Shown here: piece by piece, positions 7,080-12,671 of the stretch
How positions within the stretch are numbered: position 1 is the first letter of the stretch
Layout of the letters: every line of letters begins with the position of its first letter
Origin: Rhodospirillaceae bacterium
GTDB lineage: Bacteria > Pseudomonadota > Alphaproteobacteria > DSM-16000 > Inquilinaceae
Length of the DNA: 12,671 nucleotides
Direction of reading: 5' to 3'
Assembly: GCA_020425485.1 (NCBI GenBank)
Contig: JAGQRL010000317.1
Span: 1 to 12,671 of the forward strand
Position numbers and translations under genes: made by a program
The notes under the pieces: generated by a model
What the model saw: only the letters and a program-made list of their open reading frames with translations
What the model was told of the DNA's origin: nothing
Databases searched by the model: none

Positions 7080-7279
7080 GGGCTTAGCCGAACCCGGAAC
7101 CGTGGCCGTCCCGGCTGCGGGTCCGGGCCGGCCGGTGGTGGGCCTGCGGAAATCGGGCCTACGGGAATGCGGGAGGAACCAGGGCCGGCCGGGCGACGTT
7201 TCCTAGGCGCAACCGGCGTGCTTCGCGTGGTGGACCGCCGGTGCCCCTCCGGCCCACAGCACAGCGGACCCCCTGCGCC

Positions 7280-7879
7280 ATGCCCGGCAAATACGACGCC
7301 GACGCCCTCTCCCTGGCCGATGTGACCGACCGGATCCGCGCCGCGGCGGCGGACGGCGACAAGGTTTCCGTCGACGACATCATGGGCGCCATCGGGCGCC
7401 GCGCCTTCGGGCCGCTGATCTTGGTGTTCGCGCTGATCGCCTTTGCCCCGGTGATCGGGGCCATCCCCGGCGTTTCCATCGTCACCGGCACGCTGATCGT
7501 GCTGATCGCCGGGCAGATGCTGCTGATGCGCCGCACCCCCTGGGTTCCCGGCTTCCTTCTGCGCCCGCGCATCGGCAGCGACGCGGTGCGCACGGCCATG
7601 GACAAGGTGCGCCCGGCCGTCGAGCGGGTCGACCGCCTGTCGGCGTCGCGCTTCCGCGTCCTGGTGAAGCCGCCGTGGATCCACGTGACCGCCGGGGCGT
7701 GCGTGGCGATGGCGGCGATGATGTATCCGATGGCGGTGATTCCCTGGGGCGTGACGGCGCCCAGCTTCGCGCTGATCGTGCTCAGCCTCGGGGTGACCAG
7801 CCATGACGGGCTGCTGACGGCCGTCGGCTGGGCGCTGTCGCTCGGCACCCTGGCGCTGGCGGCTGTCCTGCTGCTGTAG
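7280..7879 (+). CDS. ExoD-family exopolysaccharide-synthesis-related membrane protein
   Basis: This 199-residue protein begins MPGKYDADALSLADVTDRI. After a soluble N-terminal part comes the ExoD pattern GRRAFGPLILVFALIAFAPVIGAIPGVS with a GTLIVLIAGQMLL helix. A second membrane region near the C terminus contains MYPMAVIPWGVTAPSFALIVLSLGVTSHDGLL, a run strongly shared by the family. ExoD of Sinorhizobium was found through exopolysaccharide and nodule-invasion defects, but its biochemical role is not known. An in-frame GTG at 7241 would add 13 residues. Neither start has a strong ribosome site, and the ATG is chosen because the family pattern begins shortly after it. The gene stands alone, 200 bp after the DUF1127 gene, and ends before a terminator-like hairpin. 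Confidence 0.87.
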   Translation: MPGKYDADALSLADVTDRIRAAAADGDKVSVDDIMGAIGRRAFGPLILVFALIAFAPVIGAIPGVSIVTGTLIVLIAGQMLLMRRTPWVPGFLLRPRIGSDAVRTAMDKVRPAVERVDRLSASRFRVLVKPPWIHVTAGACVAMAAMMYPMAVIPWGVTAPSFALIVLSLGVTSHDGLLTAVGWALSLGTLALAAVLLL

Positions 7880-7909
7880 GGGCCGCGGCGGGCGCACACG
7901 ACCCTTCGC

Positions 7910-7935
7910 CGGGCCGCCGGGGCGCCCGATCTTTT
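7910..7935 (+). terminator. Probable intrinsic terminator of the ExoD-family gene
   Basis: CGGGC (7910-7914) and GCCCG (7924-7928) form a stem around a 9-base loop, followed by ATCTTTT up to 7935. It lies 30 bases after the stop codon on the plus strand. The stem is short but all G:C, and the T run has only four consecutive T. Confidence 0.5.
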
Positions 7936-7954
7936 GCGGAATGGATGGACGCAA

Positions 7955-7970
7955 CGCCGCCGCGGCGGCG
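7955..7970. repeat. 16-bp perfect GC palindrome between convergent genes
   Basis: CGCCGCCG followed directly by CGGCGGCG makes a perfect palindrome 13 bp beyond the phaR stop, in the convergent gap between the ExoD-family gene and phaR. On the minus strand it could form a hairpin after phaR, but no T run follows it, so a terminator role is weak. In such GC-rich DNA it may also be simple chance. Confidence 0.35.
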
Positions 7971-7983
7971 CCGCTAAGCGAAG

Positions 7984-8652
7984 CTAGCCCTTGTCGGCCT
8001 CTCCGGCGTCAGCCTTGGCCTTCTTGGCCTTGTTGACGGCGGCGAGTTCGCCCTGAAGCTGCTGCAGGCGGGCCTGCAGCAATTCCACCTGGGCTTCGGC
8101 GGCAGCGGCGAAGCTGACCGGGGCATCCCCCTCGGCCGATTCCCGCTCGTTGCCGGACAGGCGCTCGGTGGCGGACTGCACGGGATTCTCCGGGAACGGC
8201 GAAAACATCTTCATCGCCCGTTCCGCCATCGCCAATTGCTGCTTGCTCATTTCCTCAAGCGTGCCAAAAGGAAACATGCCTGCCATTGTCTGTTGGAAGT
8301 ATTGGCGCATCTTTTCCTGGTTCTTGGCAAACGCTTGCATACTATATTCTAGGTAATTAGGCACCATCCATTGCATGCTGTCGCCGTACATGCTGATAAG
8401 TTGGCGCAAGAAGCCAATTGGTAGCATGTTTTGGCCCTTATTTTCCTCCTCCACGATGATCTGAGTCAGCACCGACCGGGTGATGTTCTCCCCGGACTTG
8501 GCGTCATAGACGGCGAACTCAACGCCGTCTTTGACCATGTGGCTCAGATGGTCCAAGGTCACGTAGCTGCTGGTCGACGTGTTGTAGAGACGGCGATTCG
8601 CGTATTTCTTGATCGTGACCGGCACCGCCTGAGTAGGCTTCTCAGTGGCCAT
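7984..8652 (-). CDS. phaR: Polyhydroxyalkanoate synthesis repressor PhaR
   Basis: This 222-residue cytoplasmic DNA-binding protein also binds PHB. Residues 12-70 hold the PHB/PHA accumulation regulator DNA-binding domain, with the hallmark TIKKYANRRLYNTSTSSYVTL, KDGVEFAVYDAKSGENITRSVLTQI and VEEE. Residues about 72-145 contain the PHB_acc segment (LPIGFLRQLISMYGDSMQWMVPNYLEYSM). A coiled coil at about 186-208 and a Lys/Ala-rich tail follow. PhaR represses phasin and its own gene and is released when it binds nascent polymer. The start at 8652 (MATEKP) fits family members and has GGAG upstream at a slightly long spacing; a longer frame to 8715 is less likely. Bases 8281-8460 are unusually AT-rich for this DNA. 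It is divergent from the PHA synthase genes. Confidence 0.95.
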   Translation of the reverse strand: MATEKPTQAVPVTIKKYANRRLYNTSTSSYVTLDHLSHMVKDGVEFAVYDAKSGENITRSVLTQIIVEEENKGQNMLPIGFLRQLISMYGDSMQWMVPNYLEYSMQAFAKNQEKMRQYFQQTMAGMFPFGTLEEMSKQQLAMAERAMKMFSPFPENPVQSATERLSGNERESAEGDAPVSFAAAAEAQVELLQARLQQLQGELAAVNKAKKAKADAGEADKG

Positions 8653-8741
8653 GATATGTTTTGCTCCGCACTCTGGACGCTCCAATTGGTCCCTCCATGC
8701 GACACCATTTGTCAAGGAAAGTCCGGGTGACGGAGGTTGAA

Positions 8742-8751
8742 GCAGCGCTGC
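8742..8751. promoter_or_regulatory. Candidate PhaR operator in the phaR/phaC divergent region
   Basis: GCAGCGCTGC is a perfect 10-bp palindrome in the 156-bp gap between phaR and the synthase genes. PhaR of Paracoccus denitrificans is reported to bind TGC-rich sequence near its own gene, so this is a reasonable operator candidate. A consensus -35 box for phaR, TTGACA on minus, lies at 8710-8715, but no clear -10 follows it. The palindrome would lie about 27 bp upstream of that box. Confidence 0.3.
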
Positions 8752-8795
8752 CGCGGTGCACAGCGCGGTGTCCCCACACCCCGGAATCCCTCAGC

Positions 8796-8802
8796 AAAGG
8801 AG
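8796..8802 (+). promoter_or_regulatory. Ribosome binding site for a TTG start
   Basis: AAAGGAG lies 6 bases before the TTG at 8809. It marks that TTG as the start of the small coiled-coil protein. The alternative, an in-frame ATG at 8737, would add 24 residues that look like translated leader. Confidence 0.65.
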
Positions 8803-8808
8803 CCGAAA

Positions 8809-9225
8809 TTGGCCGATCCCACCGACCTGTCGGATTTGGCGAAACGCTACCTGGACTTGTGGCAGGACCAGTGGGCAGCCATGGCAACGGACCCCGCAAC
8901 CGCGGAAGCCTTGGCCCGGTTTCAGACCATAATCGGCGAGCAGCAGGCCGCTTTGGCGCCGTTCCTGGCAGGCCTCGGCGGCACCATGGCGGCCGCCCAG
9001 TCACCCCAGCCTCCCGGGGGCCAGCCGGCGGAGGATGCGCATGATCCCGCACCCGCTGCGGCGCCTGGGGCCGCGACCGCTGCCGGCGCATCTGGCGATG
9101 GCCTGGCTCGCCTGGACGAGCTCGATCGCCGGATCCGCGCTCTTGAGGAGCGCCTCGCCCGGCTCGACCCCGCAGGCGCCGCCGCCGCCCCGGCTGAACC
9201 CGCGCCTGGCGAAGCTGACGGCTGA
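8809..9225 (+). CDS. Small coiled-coil protein, possible PHA synthase partner (PhaE-like)
   Basis: This 138-residue protein reads MADPTDLSDLAKRYLDLWQDQWAAM from a TTG start with AAAGGAG at 8796-8802. Residues 5-55 look helical and amphipathic, with Trp and Gln in the LWQDQW run. Residues 60-97 are a Pro/Ala/Gly linker. Residues 99-119 form a heptad-type coiled coil, with Leu or Ile at 102, 105, 109, 112, 116 and 119. The protein ends in an Ala/Pro tail. It immediately precedes a class III-like PHA synthase gene, where class III loci encode the subunit PhaE. It is much shorter than PhaE (about 350 residues), so a reduced PhaE-like or phasin-like partner is inference only. Codons 78-138 overlap the synthase frame, described separately. 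Confidence 0.75.
   Translation: MADPTDLSDLAKRYLDLWQDQWAAMATDPATAEALARFQTIIGEQQAALAPFLAGLGGTMAAAQSPQPPGGQPAEDAHDPAPAAAPGAATAAGASGDGLARLDELDRRIRALEERLARLDPAGAAAAPAEPAPGEADG
9030..9034 (+). promoter_or_regulatory. Ribosome binding site supporting an internal phaC start
   Basis: GGAGG lies 6 bases before the ATG at 9041, inside the coding region of the small upstream protein. It is the best ribosome site available to the synthase gene and the main reason for placing its start there. An ATG at 9035 touches the site directly and cannot use it. Confidence 0.5.
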
Positions 9226-10288
9226 GCTGTTCGCCCACCCGCCGGCCGAAGTGGCGGCGGCACTGGGCCACGAAATCGCCCACCGCCTGGAGCGCATGGC
9301 TGCCGGCATCCTGCGCTACCGCCATCACCCCGGCCGTCGCGACCTGCCCGAGCGGCCGACGGTGTGGCAGGAGGGCACGACGCGGCTGGTGGACTACCGG
9401 CCCGAAGGCGGGGTGCCGCTGCTGGTGGTGCCCTCGCTGGTCAATCGCGCCTACGTCATGGACCTGTCGGCCAGCCGCAGCTTCCTGCGCTGGCTGGCCG
9501 CCGAGCGCGGCATCCGGCCGCTGCTGGTGGACTGGGATGCGCCGGGGCCCATCGAGCGCGGCTTCGACATGACCGACTACGTGGCCGGGCGCCTGGACCG
9601 GGCGCTCGACGCTGCGAGGGAACACACCGGGGCCGCCGCCCTGCCGGTGATCGGCTACTGCATGGGCGGCACGCTCATCGCCGCGCTCGGCCAGCGCCGG
9701 GCGGATGCGGTGTCGGGCCTGATCTTCCTGGCCACCCCGTGGGATTTCCACGCCGAGGCCGATTCCGCGGCGCGCGCCCAGGCCGCCCAGTCCGACCAGC
9801 TCATCCACTGGATCGACAGCCAGGGCGAGCTGCCGGTGGATGTGCTGCAAACCCTGTTCCTCGCCTTCGACCCGCTGACCGCGGCGCGCAAGTTCCGCGC
9901 CTTTGCCGAGGGCGACCTCTACACCCCCCAGGCGCATGCCTTCGTGGCGCTGGAGGACTGGCTGAACGACGGCATCCCGCTGGCCGCAAAGGTGGCGGCG
10001 GAAGCGCTGGGCGGCTGGTACCGCGCCAATACGCCGGCCAGGGGGGAGTGGAAGATCGCCGGCGAGGTGGTGGATCCCGGCCGCATCGCCTGCCCCAGCC
10101 TGCACCTGATCCCCAGCCGCGACCGCATCGTGCCGCCGCCGAGTTCCCAGGCCCTGGCCGCGGCGACGCCGGGGGCCGATGTGCTGCAACCGCCACTGGG
10201 GCATATCGGCATGATGGTGGGCTCCGCTGCCCCCGTCGACGTGTGGGTGCCCATCGCCGACTGGCTGGATCGCCTCTCCGCCGCCTAG
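9041..10288 (+). CDS. phaC: Short PHA synthase (class III-like PhaC, alpha/beta hydrolase fold)
   Basis: This 415-residue protein is expected to polymerise (R)-3-hydroxyacyl-CoA into polyhydroxyalkanoate at the granule surface. The lipase-like box GYCMGG carries the nucleophile Cys207, Asp361 lies in SRDRIVPP and His388 in LGHIGMMVG, so the triad is complete. GGVPLLVVPSLVNRAYVMDL, LLVDWDAPGP and MTDYVAGRLDRALD match class III synthases. The length lies between class III (about 355) and class I (about 590). The first 50 residues include GPRPLPAHLAMAWLAWTSS, reminiscent of N-termini I recall from similar alphaproteobacterial proteins. Their codons are about 90 % G/C in third position, which supports the start at 9041. 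An in-frame GTG at 9251 is a shorter but unsupported option. Non-polymerising family members cannot be excluded. Confidence 0.88.
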   Translation: MIPHPLRRLGPRPLPAHLAMAWLAWTSSIAGSALLRSASPGSTPQAPPPPRLNPRLAKLTAELFAHPPAEVAAALGHEIAHRLERMAAGILRYRHHPGRRDLPERPTVWQEGTTRLVDYRPEGGVPLLVVPSLVNRAYVMDLSASRSFLRWLAAERGIRPLLVDWDAPGPIERGFDMTDYVAGRLDRALDAAREHTGAAALPVIGYCMGGTLIAALGQRRADAVSGLIFLATPWDFHAEADSAARAQAAQSDQLIHWIDSQGELPVDVLQTLFLAFDPLTAARKFRAFAEGDLYTPQAHAFVALEDWLNDGIPLAAKVAAEALGGWYRANTPARGEWKIAGEVVDPGRIACPSLHLIPSRDRIVPPPSSQALAAATPGADVLQPPLGHIGMMVGSAAPVDVWVPIADWLDRLSAA

Positions 10289-10341
10289 CGCGTTTCTCCT
10301 CCAGTCTGCACCGGCCCGCTCCTCCGCCCGGCCGCCGAGCC

Positions 10342-10389
10342 ATGCGTGGGGTCCGGCAATCGACCGACACAATCGCTGTCGCCACGCAT
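10342..10389. terminator. Inverted repeat between convergent genes, possible bidirectional terminator
   Basis: ATGCGTGG (10342-10349) and CCACGCAT (10382-10389) are perfect 8-bp inverted repeats enclosing 32 bases. Within the loop CGACA (10371-10375) and TGTCG (about 10377-10381) can pair in part, making a compound structure. It sits 53 bp after the phaC stop and 9 bp after the EamA stop at 10399 on the other strand. No T run follows on either strand, so a terminator role is suggested only by position. Confidence 0.35.
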
Positions 10390-10398
10390 AGCTCGCGG

Positions 10399-11379
10399 TC
10401 AGGCGGGCGGCGCGCGGCCGGCCAGCCCCGGCAGGCGGCGGGCCGCCAGCCGCACCAGCCGTCCGTCGATCAGCACCAGCCCAAACCCGATCAGCGCCAT
10501 GCCGGCGAGGTGGACGGCCAGCAGGCGTTCACCCAGCACCAGCACGCCGAGCGAGAGGGCGCTGACGGGGATCAGCAAAGTCACCAGCAACAGGTTGGTG
10601 GCCCCGGCGCTCGCCAGCAGGCGGAAGTACAGGATGTAGGCCAGCGCGGTCGACAAGGCGGCCAGTCCCACCAGGGCGGCCAGCGCCTCGCCGCCCGGCA
10701 GCGCCATCTGCCAGGGCCGGTCCACCGCCAGCATCAGCGGCACCATCAGCGCGGAGGATGCGGTCACCTGGCCGGTCGCCGTCACCAGGGGCGGCACGCC
10801 GAGTGCCCGGAAGCGCCGGCCGAACACGCCGGCCGCGGCGTAGGAGAGGGCGGCCGCCAGGCAGGCAAGCTGGGCCGCCAGGGCGCCGTCCAGGGTGCCG
10901 TCCAGGGTGCTGCCCAGGCTGCCCAGGGCATCGATGCCCAGCATCACCGCCACGCCCGCCAGACCCACCAGAACGCCGGCCAGGCGGGCCGGGGTGATCT
11001 TCTCGTCGGCAGTGAAACGGTGGGCCACCAGCACGGCGAACAGCGGCGTCGTGGCGTTGAGGATGGAGGCGAGGCCGGAGCCGATCTGCGTCTGCCCCCA
11101 GACGATCAGGCTGAACGGGATGGCGTTGTTGAGCAGGCCCATGCCGAGGAAGGCCAGCCAGATCTTGAGATCGCCGGGCATCGCCAGGCCGGCCAGGCGC
11201 ACCACCACATGGAGGATCGCCGCGGCCAGCGCCACCCGGCCGACCACCACGGTGAACACCGGGATCTCCGCCACGGCGACCTGGTTGAAGAAGAACGACC
11301 CGCCCCACAGCAGCGACAGGGCGATCAGGGTGGCCCAGTCGAGGGCGCCCATGGAGCGGTTGGCGGGGGATTGGGCCAT
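10399..11379 (-). CDS. EamA/DMT-family transporter (separate lineage)
   Basis: This 326-residue inner-membrane protein has about ten helices in two EamA repeats. Repeat 1 begins LDWATLIALSLLWGGSFFFNQVAVAEIPVFTVVVGRVALAA, with WGGSFFF and the R in helix 2 typical of the RhtA-like EamA group. Further blocks are NNAIPFSLIVWGQTQIGSGLASILNATTPLFAVLVAH and, in repeat 2, GLAALSTALAYILYFRLLASAGATNLLLVTLLIPVSALSLGVLVLGE, the standard C-terminal EamA signature. It is not a close relative of the tandem pair at 1120-3250. The ATG at 11379 (MAQSPANRS) is chosen although its ribosome site is weak; an ATG ten codons later is possible. The gene separates phaC from phaA but is on the opposite strand, so a role in PHB metabolism is not implied. 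Confidence 0.9.
   Translation of the reverse strand: MAQSPANRSMGALDWATLIALSLLWGGSFFFNQVAVAEIPVFTVVVGRVALAAAILHVVVRLAGLAMPGDLKIWLAFLGMGLLNNAIPFSLIVWGQTQIGSGLASILNATTPLFAVLVAHRFTADEKITPARLAGVLVGLAGVAVMLGIDALGSLGSTLDGTLDGALAAQLACLAAALSYAAAGVFGRRFRALGVPPLVTATGQVTASSALMVPLMLAVDRPWQMALPGGEALAALVGLAALSTALAYILYFRLLASAGATNLLLVTLLIPVSALSLGVLVLGERLLAVHLAGMALIGFGLVLIDGRLVRLAARRLPGLAGRAPPA
10885..10920 (-). repeat. 12-bp tandem repeat inside the EamA gene
   Basis: Two perfect 12-bp units (10885-10896 and 10897-10908) and a third imperfect one (10909-10920) lie in frame. On the minus strand they encode SLGS-TLDG-TLDG, followed by ALAA, in the loop between the two EamA repeats at about residues 154-165. 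In-frame units mean that gain or loss would only change loop length. Confidence 0.7.
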
Positions 11380-11737
11380 GGCCGGGTGTGCGCCTTGGGG
11401 GTGCCGGAACGGGGGATTGCGATGGCGCGAAGATGGCCGACCGGGGGTGCCGCGCGCAGCCCGGTTCTTGCGGCCATACCGGCCATTCACGGATTCGTTG
11501 CTGCCGCGGCCGCTACCAGGGGTTGCTTCCCGGGGGGTGAGGTGCCAATCTTGGAATGGAAAGGTGCGCCGACGAAGCGTCTACTTTGGTGCCGCCGTCC
11601 TGGCGGAATCGGTACAGATGCGGCAGGGTTGCGCCATATCAATGCAAGACCCCCAAGGCCCGGTCTAGACGGCCGACGTTCGGTCGCCCTTACGCCCGCC
11701 GGACCACGAACAATCAACCCTCTAGGGAGACTGCAAC
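11380..11737. other. Intergenic region between the divergent EamA and phaA genes
   Basis: No credible gene lies in these 358 bp; the open frames there have poor codon use and no family likeness. It must hold the promoters of both divergent genes, but no convincing -35/-10 pair was found. TTGC (11629-11632) and GCAA (11644-11647) form an inverted repeat 11 bases apart in a locally AT-richer stretch (CATATCAAT between them), a possible regulator site upstream of phaA. CCGCC and GGCGG around 11592-11606 could form a small hairpin. The ribosome site of phaA, AGGGAG, lies at 11724-11729. Confidence 0.4.
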
Positions 11738-12671
11738 ATGACCGAAGTGGTTATCGCCAGCGCGGTTCGCACGCCGGTGGGCACGTTCAATGGCGTTCTC
11801 AGCGGCCTGCCGGCCCACAAGCTGGGCGAAATCGCCATCAAGGAAGTTCTCAGCCGTGCCGGCGTTGCGCCTGAAGACGTCGACGAAGTGATCCTCGGCC
11901 AGATCCTCACCGCCGGTGCCGGTGGCAACCCGGCGCGCCAGGCGTGCATCAATTCCGGTATCCCCGACAAGTCGACCGCCTACGGCCTGAACCAGCTTTG
12001 CGGCTCCGGCCTGCGCGCGGTGGCCCAGGCGTTCCAGGCGATCAAGCTGGGCGAAGCCGACATCATCGTGGCCGGCGGCCAGGAGAGCATGAGCCAGGCG
12101 CCCCACACTGCGCATATGCGCAACGGCACCAAGATGGGTCCGGTGGAATTCCTCGACAGCATGCTGCGCGACGCGCTGATCGACCCGTTCCACAACTACC
12201 ACATGGGCAACACGGCGGAGAACATCGCCGGGCGTTGGCAGATCACCCGCCAGGAACAGGACGACTTCGCGCTGGCTTCCCAGCAGAAGGCGGGCGCTGC
12301 CATGAGCTCCGGCCGCTTTAAGGACGAGATCGTCCCGGTGACCCTGAAGACCCGCAAGGGCGACATCGTGGTGGACACCGACGAGCATCCCAAGCCGGCA
12401 ACGACCATGGAGCAGTTGGCGAAGCTGCGCCCGGCCTTCTCCAAGGACGGCACCGTGACGGCGGGCAACGCGTCGGGCATCAACGACGGCGCTGCGGTGA
12501 CCGTGGTGATGACGCTGGACGAAGCCGAGAAGCGGGGCATCACGCCGCTGGCGCGCATCGTTTCCTGGGCCACCGCGGGCGTCGACCCGGCGATCATGGG
12601 CACCGGTCCCATCCCCTCCAGCCGCAAGGCGCTGGCCAAGGCCGGTTGGACCCATGAGGACCTGGACCTGA
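11738..12671 (+). CDS. phaA: Acetyl-CoA acetyltransferase (beta-ketothiolase), N-terminal part
   Basis: The window contains 311 codons of a thiolase that is usually about 390 residues long; the end is cut by the window. It starts MTEVVIASAVRTPVGTFNGVLSGLPAHKLGEIA, with AGGGAG 8 bases before the ATG. Cys88 in LNQLCGSGLRAV is the acyl-accepting nucleophile. ILTAGAGGNPARQA, GGQESMSQAPH and TVTAGNASGINDGAAV are family hallmarks. The C-terminal His and second catalytic Cys would lie outside. It condenses two acetyl-CoA to acetoacetyl-CoA, the first step of PHB synthesis in the cytoplasm. The wording of these blocks matches biosynthetic PhaA/AtoB thiolases better than FadA. The acetoacetyl-CoA reductase gene phaB is expected just downstream, judging from other PHB loci. 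Confidence 0.93.
   Translation, partial: MTEVVIASAVRTPVGTFNGVLSGLPAHKLGEIAIKEVLSRAGVAPEDVDEVILGQILTAGAGGNPARQACINSGIPDKSTAYGLNQLCGSGLRAVAQAFQAIKLGEADIIVAGGQESMSQAPHTAHMRNGTKMGPVEFLDSMLRDALIDPFHNYHMGNTAENIAGRWQITRQEQDDFALASQQKAGAAMSSGRFKDEIVPVTLKTRKGDIVVDTDEHPKPATTMEQLAKLRPAFSKDGTVTAGNASGINDGAAVTVVMTLDEAEKRGITPLARIVSWATAGVDPAIMGTGPIPSSRKALAKAGWTHEDLDL

Noticed and set aside
7984..8715. PhaR start 21 codons further upstream at 8715
   Set aside because: The added residues do not resemble PhaR N-termini, and MATEKP at 8652 leads directly into the conserved TIKKYANRRLYN block.
8737..8808. ATG at 8737 as start of the small protein before phaC
   Set aside because: The 24 extra residues look like translated leader and there is no good ribosome site, whereas the TTG at 8809 has AAAGGAG at ideal spacing.
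8642..10372. Minus-strand open frame of 576 codons antisense to phaC
   Set aside because: It covers the opposite strand of a well-supported synthase gene and has a composition typical of antisense frames.
11380..11737. Sigma54-type promoter upstream of phaA or the EamA gene
   Set aside because: A TTGGCAC-like box on the minus strand near 11550 lacks the required GC element at the proper distance.
9364..11874. Plus-strand open frame of 836 codons running from phaC into phaA
   Set aside because: It crosses three recognisable genes out of frame and shows no family motif.

Overview
The window is GC-rich (roughly 70 %), with strongly G/C-ending codons, and looks like chromosomal DNA of an alphaproteobacterium. 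A member of the Rhodospirillales/Azospirillaceae type is my best guess. This rests on the PhaR-type polyhydroxybutyrate (PHB) regulator, a short class III-like PHA synthase, a DUF1127 protein divergent from a LysR regulator, and an ExoD-family protein. No tRNA, rRNA, CRISPR array, insertion sequence or phage gene was seen.

Left part (1-4562). The last 19 codons of a class II lysyl-tRNA synthetase on + run into a minus-strand block. Read in the direction of transcription, the block is a Bcr/CflA-type MFS exporter (4562-3285), two tandem paralogous EamA/DMT transporters (3250-2210, then 2196-1120), and two tandem paralogous small membrane proteins with a bacterial-PH-like signature (1012-569, then 522-73). 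Both pairs arose by local duplication. The 5' ends of the two EamA genes are almost identical over 87 bp, although the gene bodies have diverged.

Middle part (4738-7879). On minus there is a DUF1848 protein with a radical-SAM-like cysteine cluster at its C terminus, and upstream of it a LysR regulator with a good sigma70-like promoter. Divergent from the LysR gene, on +, is a small DUF1127 protein. It is followed by an ExoD-family membrane protein and a likely intrinsic terminator.

Right part (7984-12671) is a PHB locus. phaR on minus is divergent from a small coiled-coil protein gene (TTG start) and a short PHA synthase gene on +. These two + genes appear to overlap out of frame by 185 bp. 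After a convergent EamA transporter gene on minus comes phaA (acetyl-CoA acetyltransferase) on +, which is cut by the window end. PhaA makes acetoacetyl-CoA, a reductase outside the window (probably PhaB) would make 3-hydroxybutyryl-CoA, PhaC polymerises it, and PhaR senses polymer and represses granule-related genes.

Most of the window is ordinary chromosome. The points most worth a second look are the phaC overlap and the uncharacterised partner protein, the C-terminal cysteine motif of the DUF1848 protein, the nearly identical 5' ends of the EamA pair, and a low-GC patch inside phaR.
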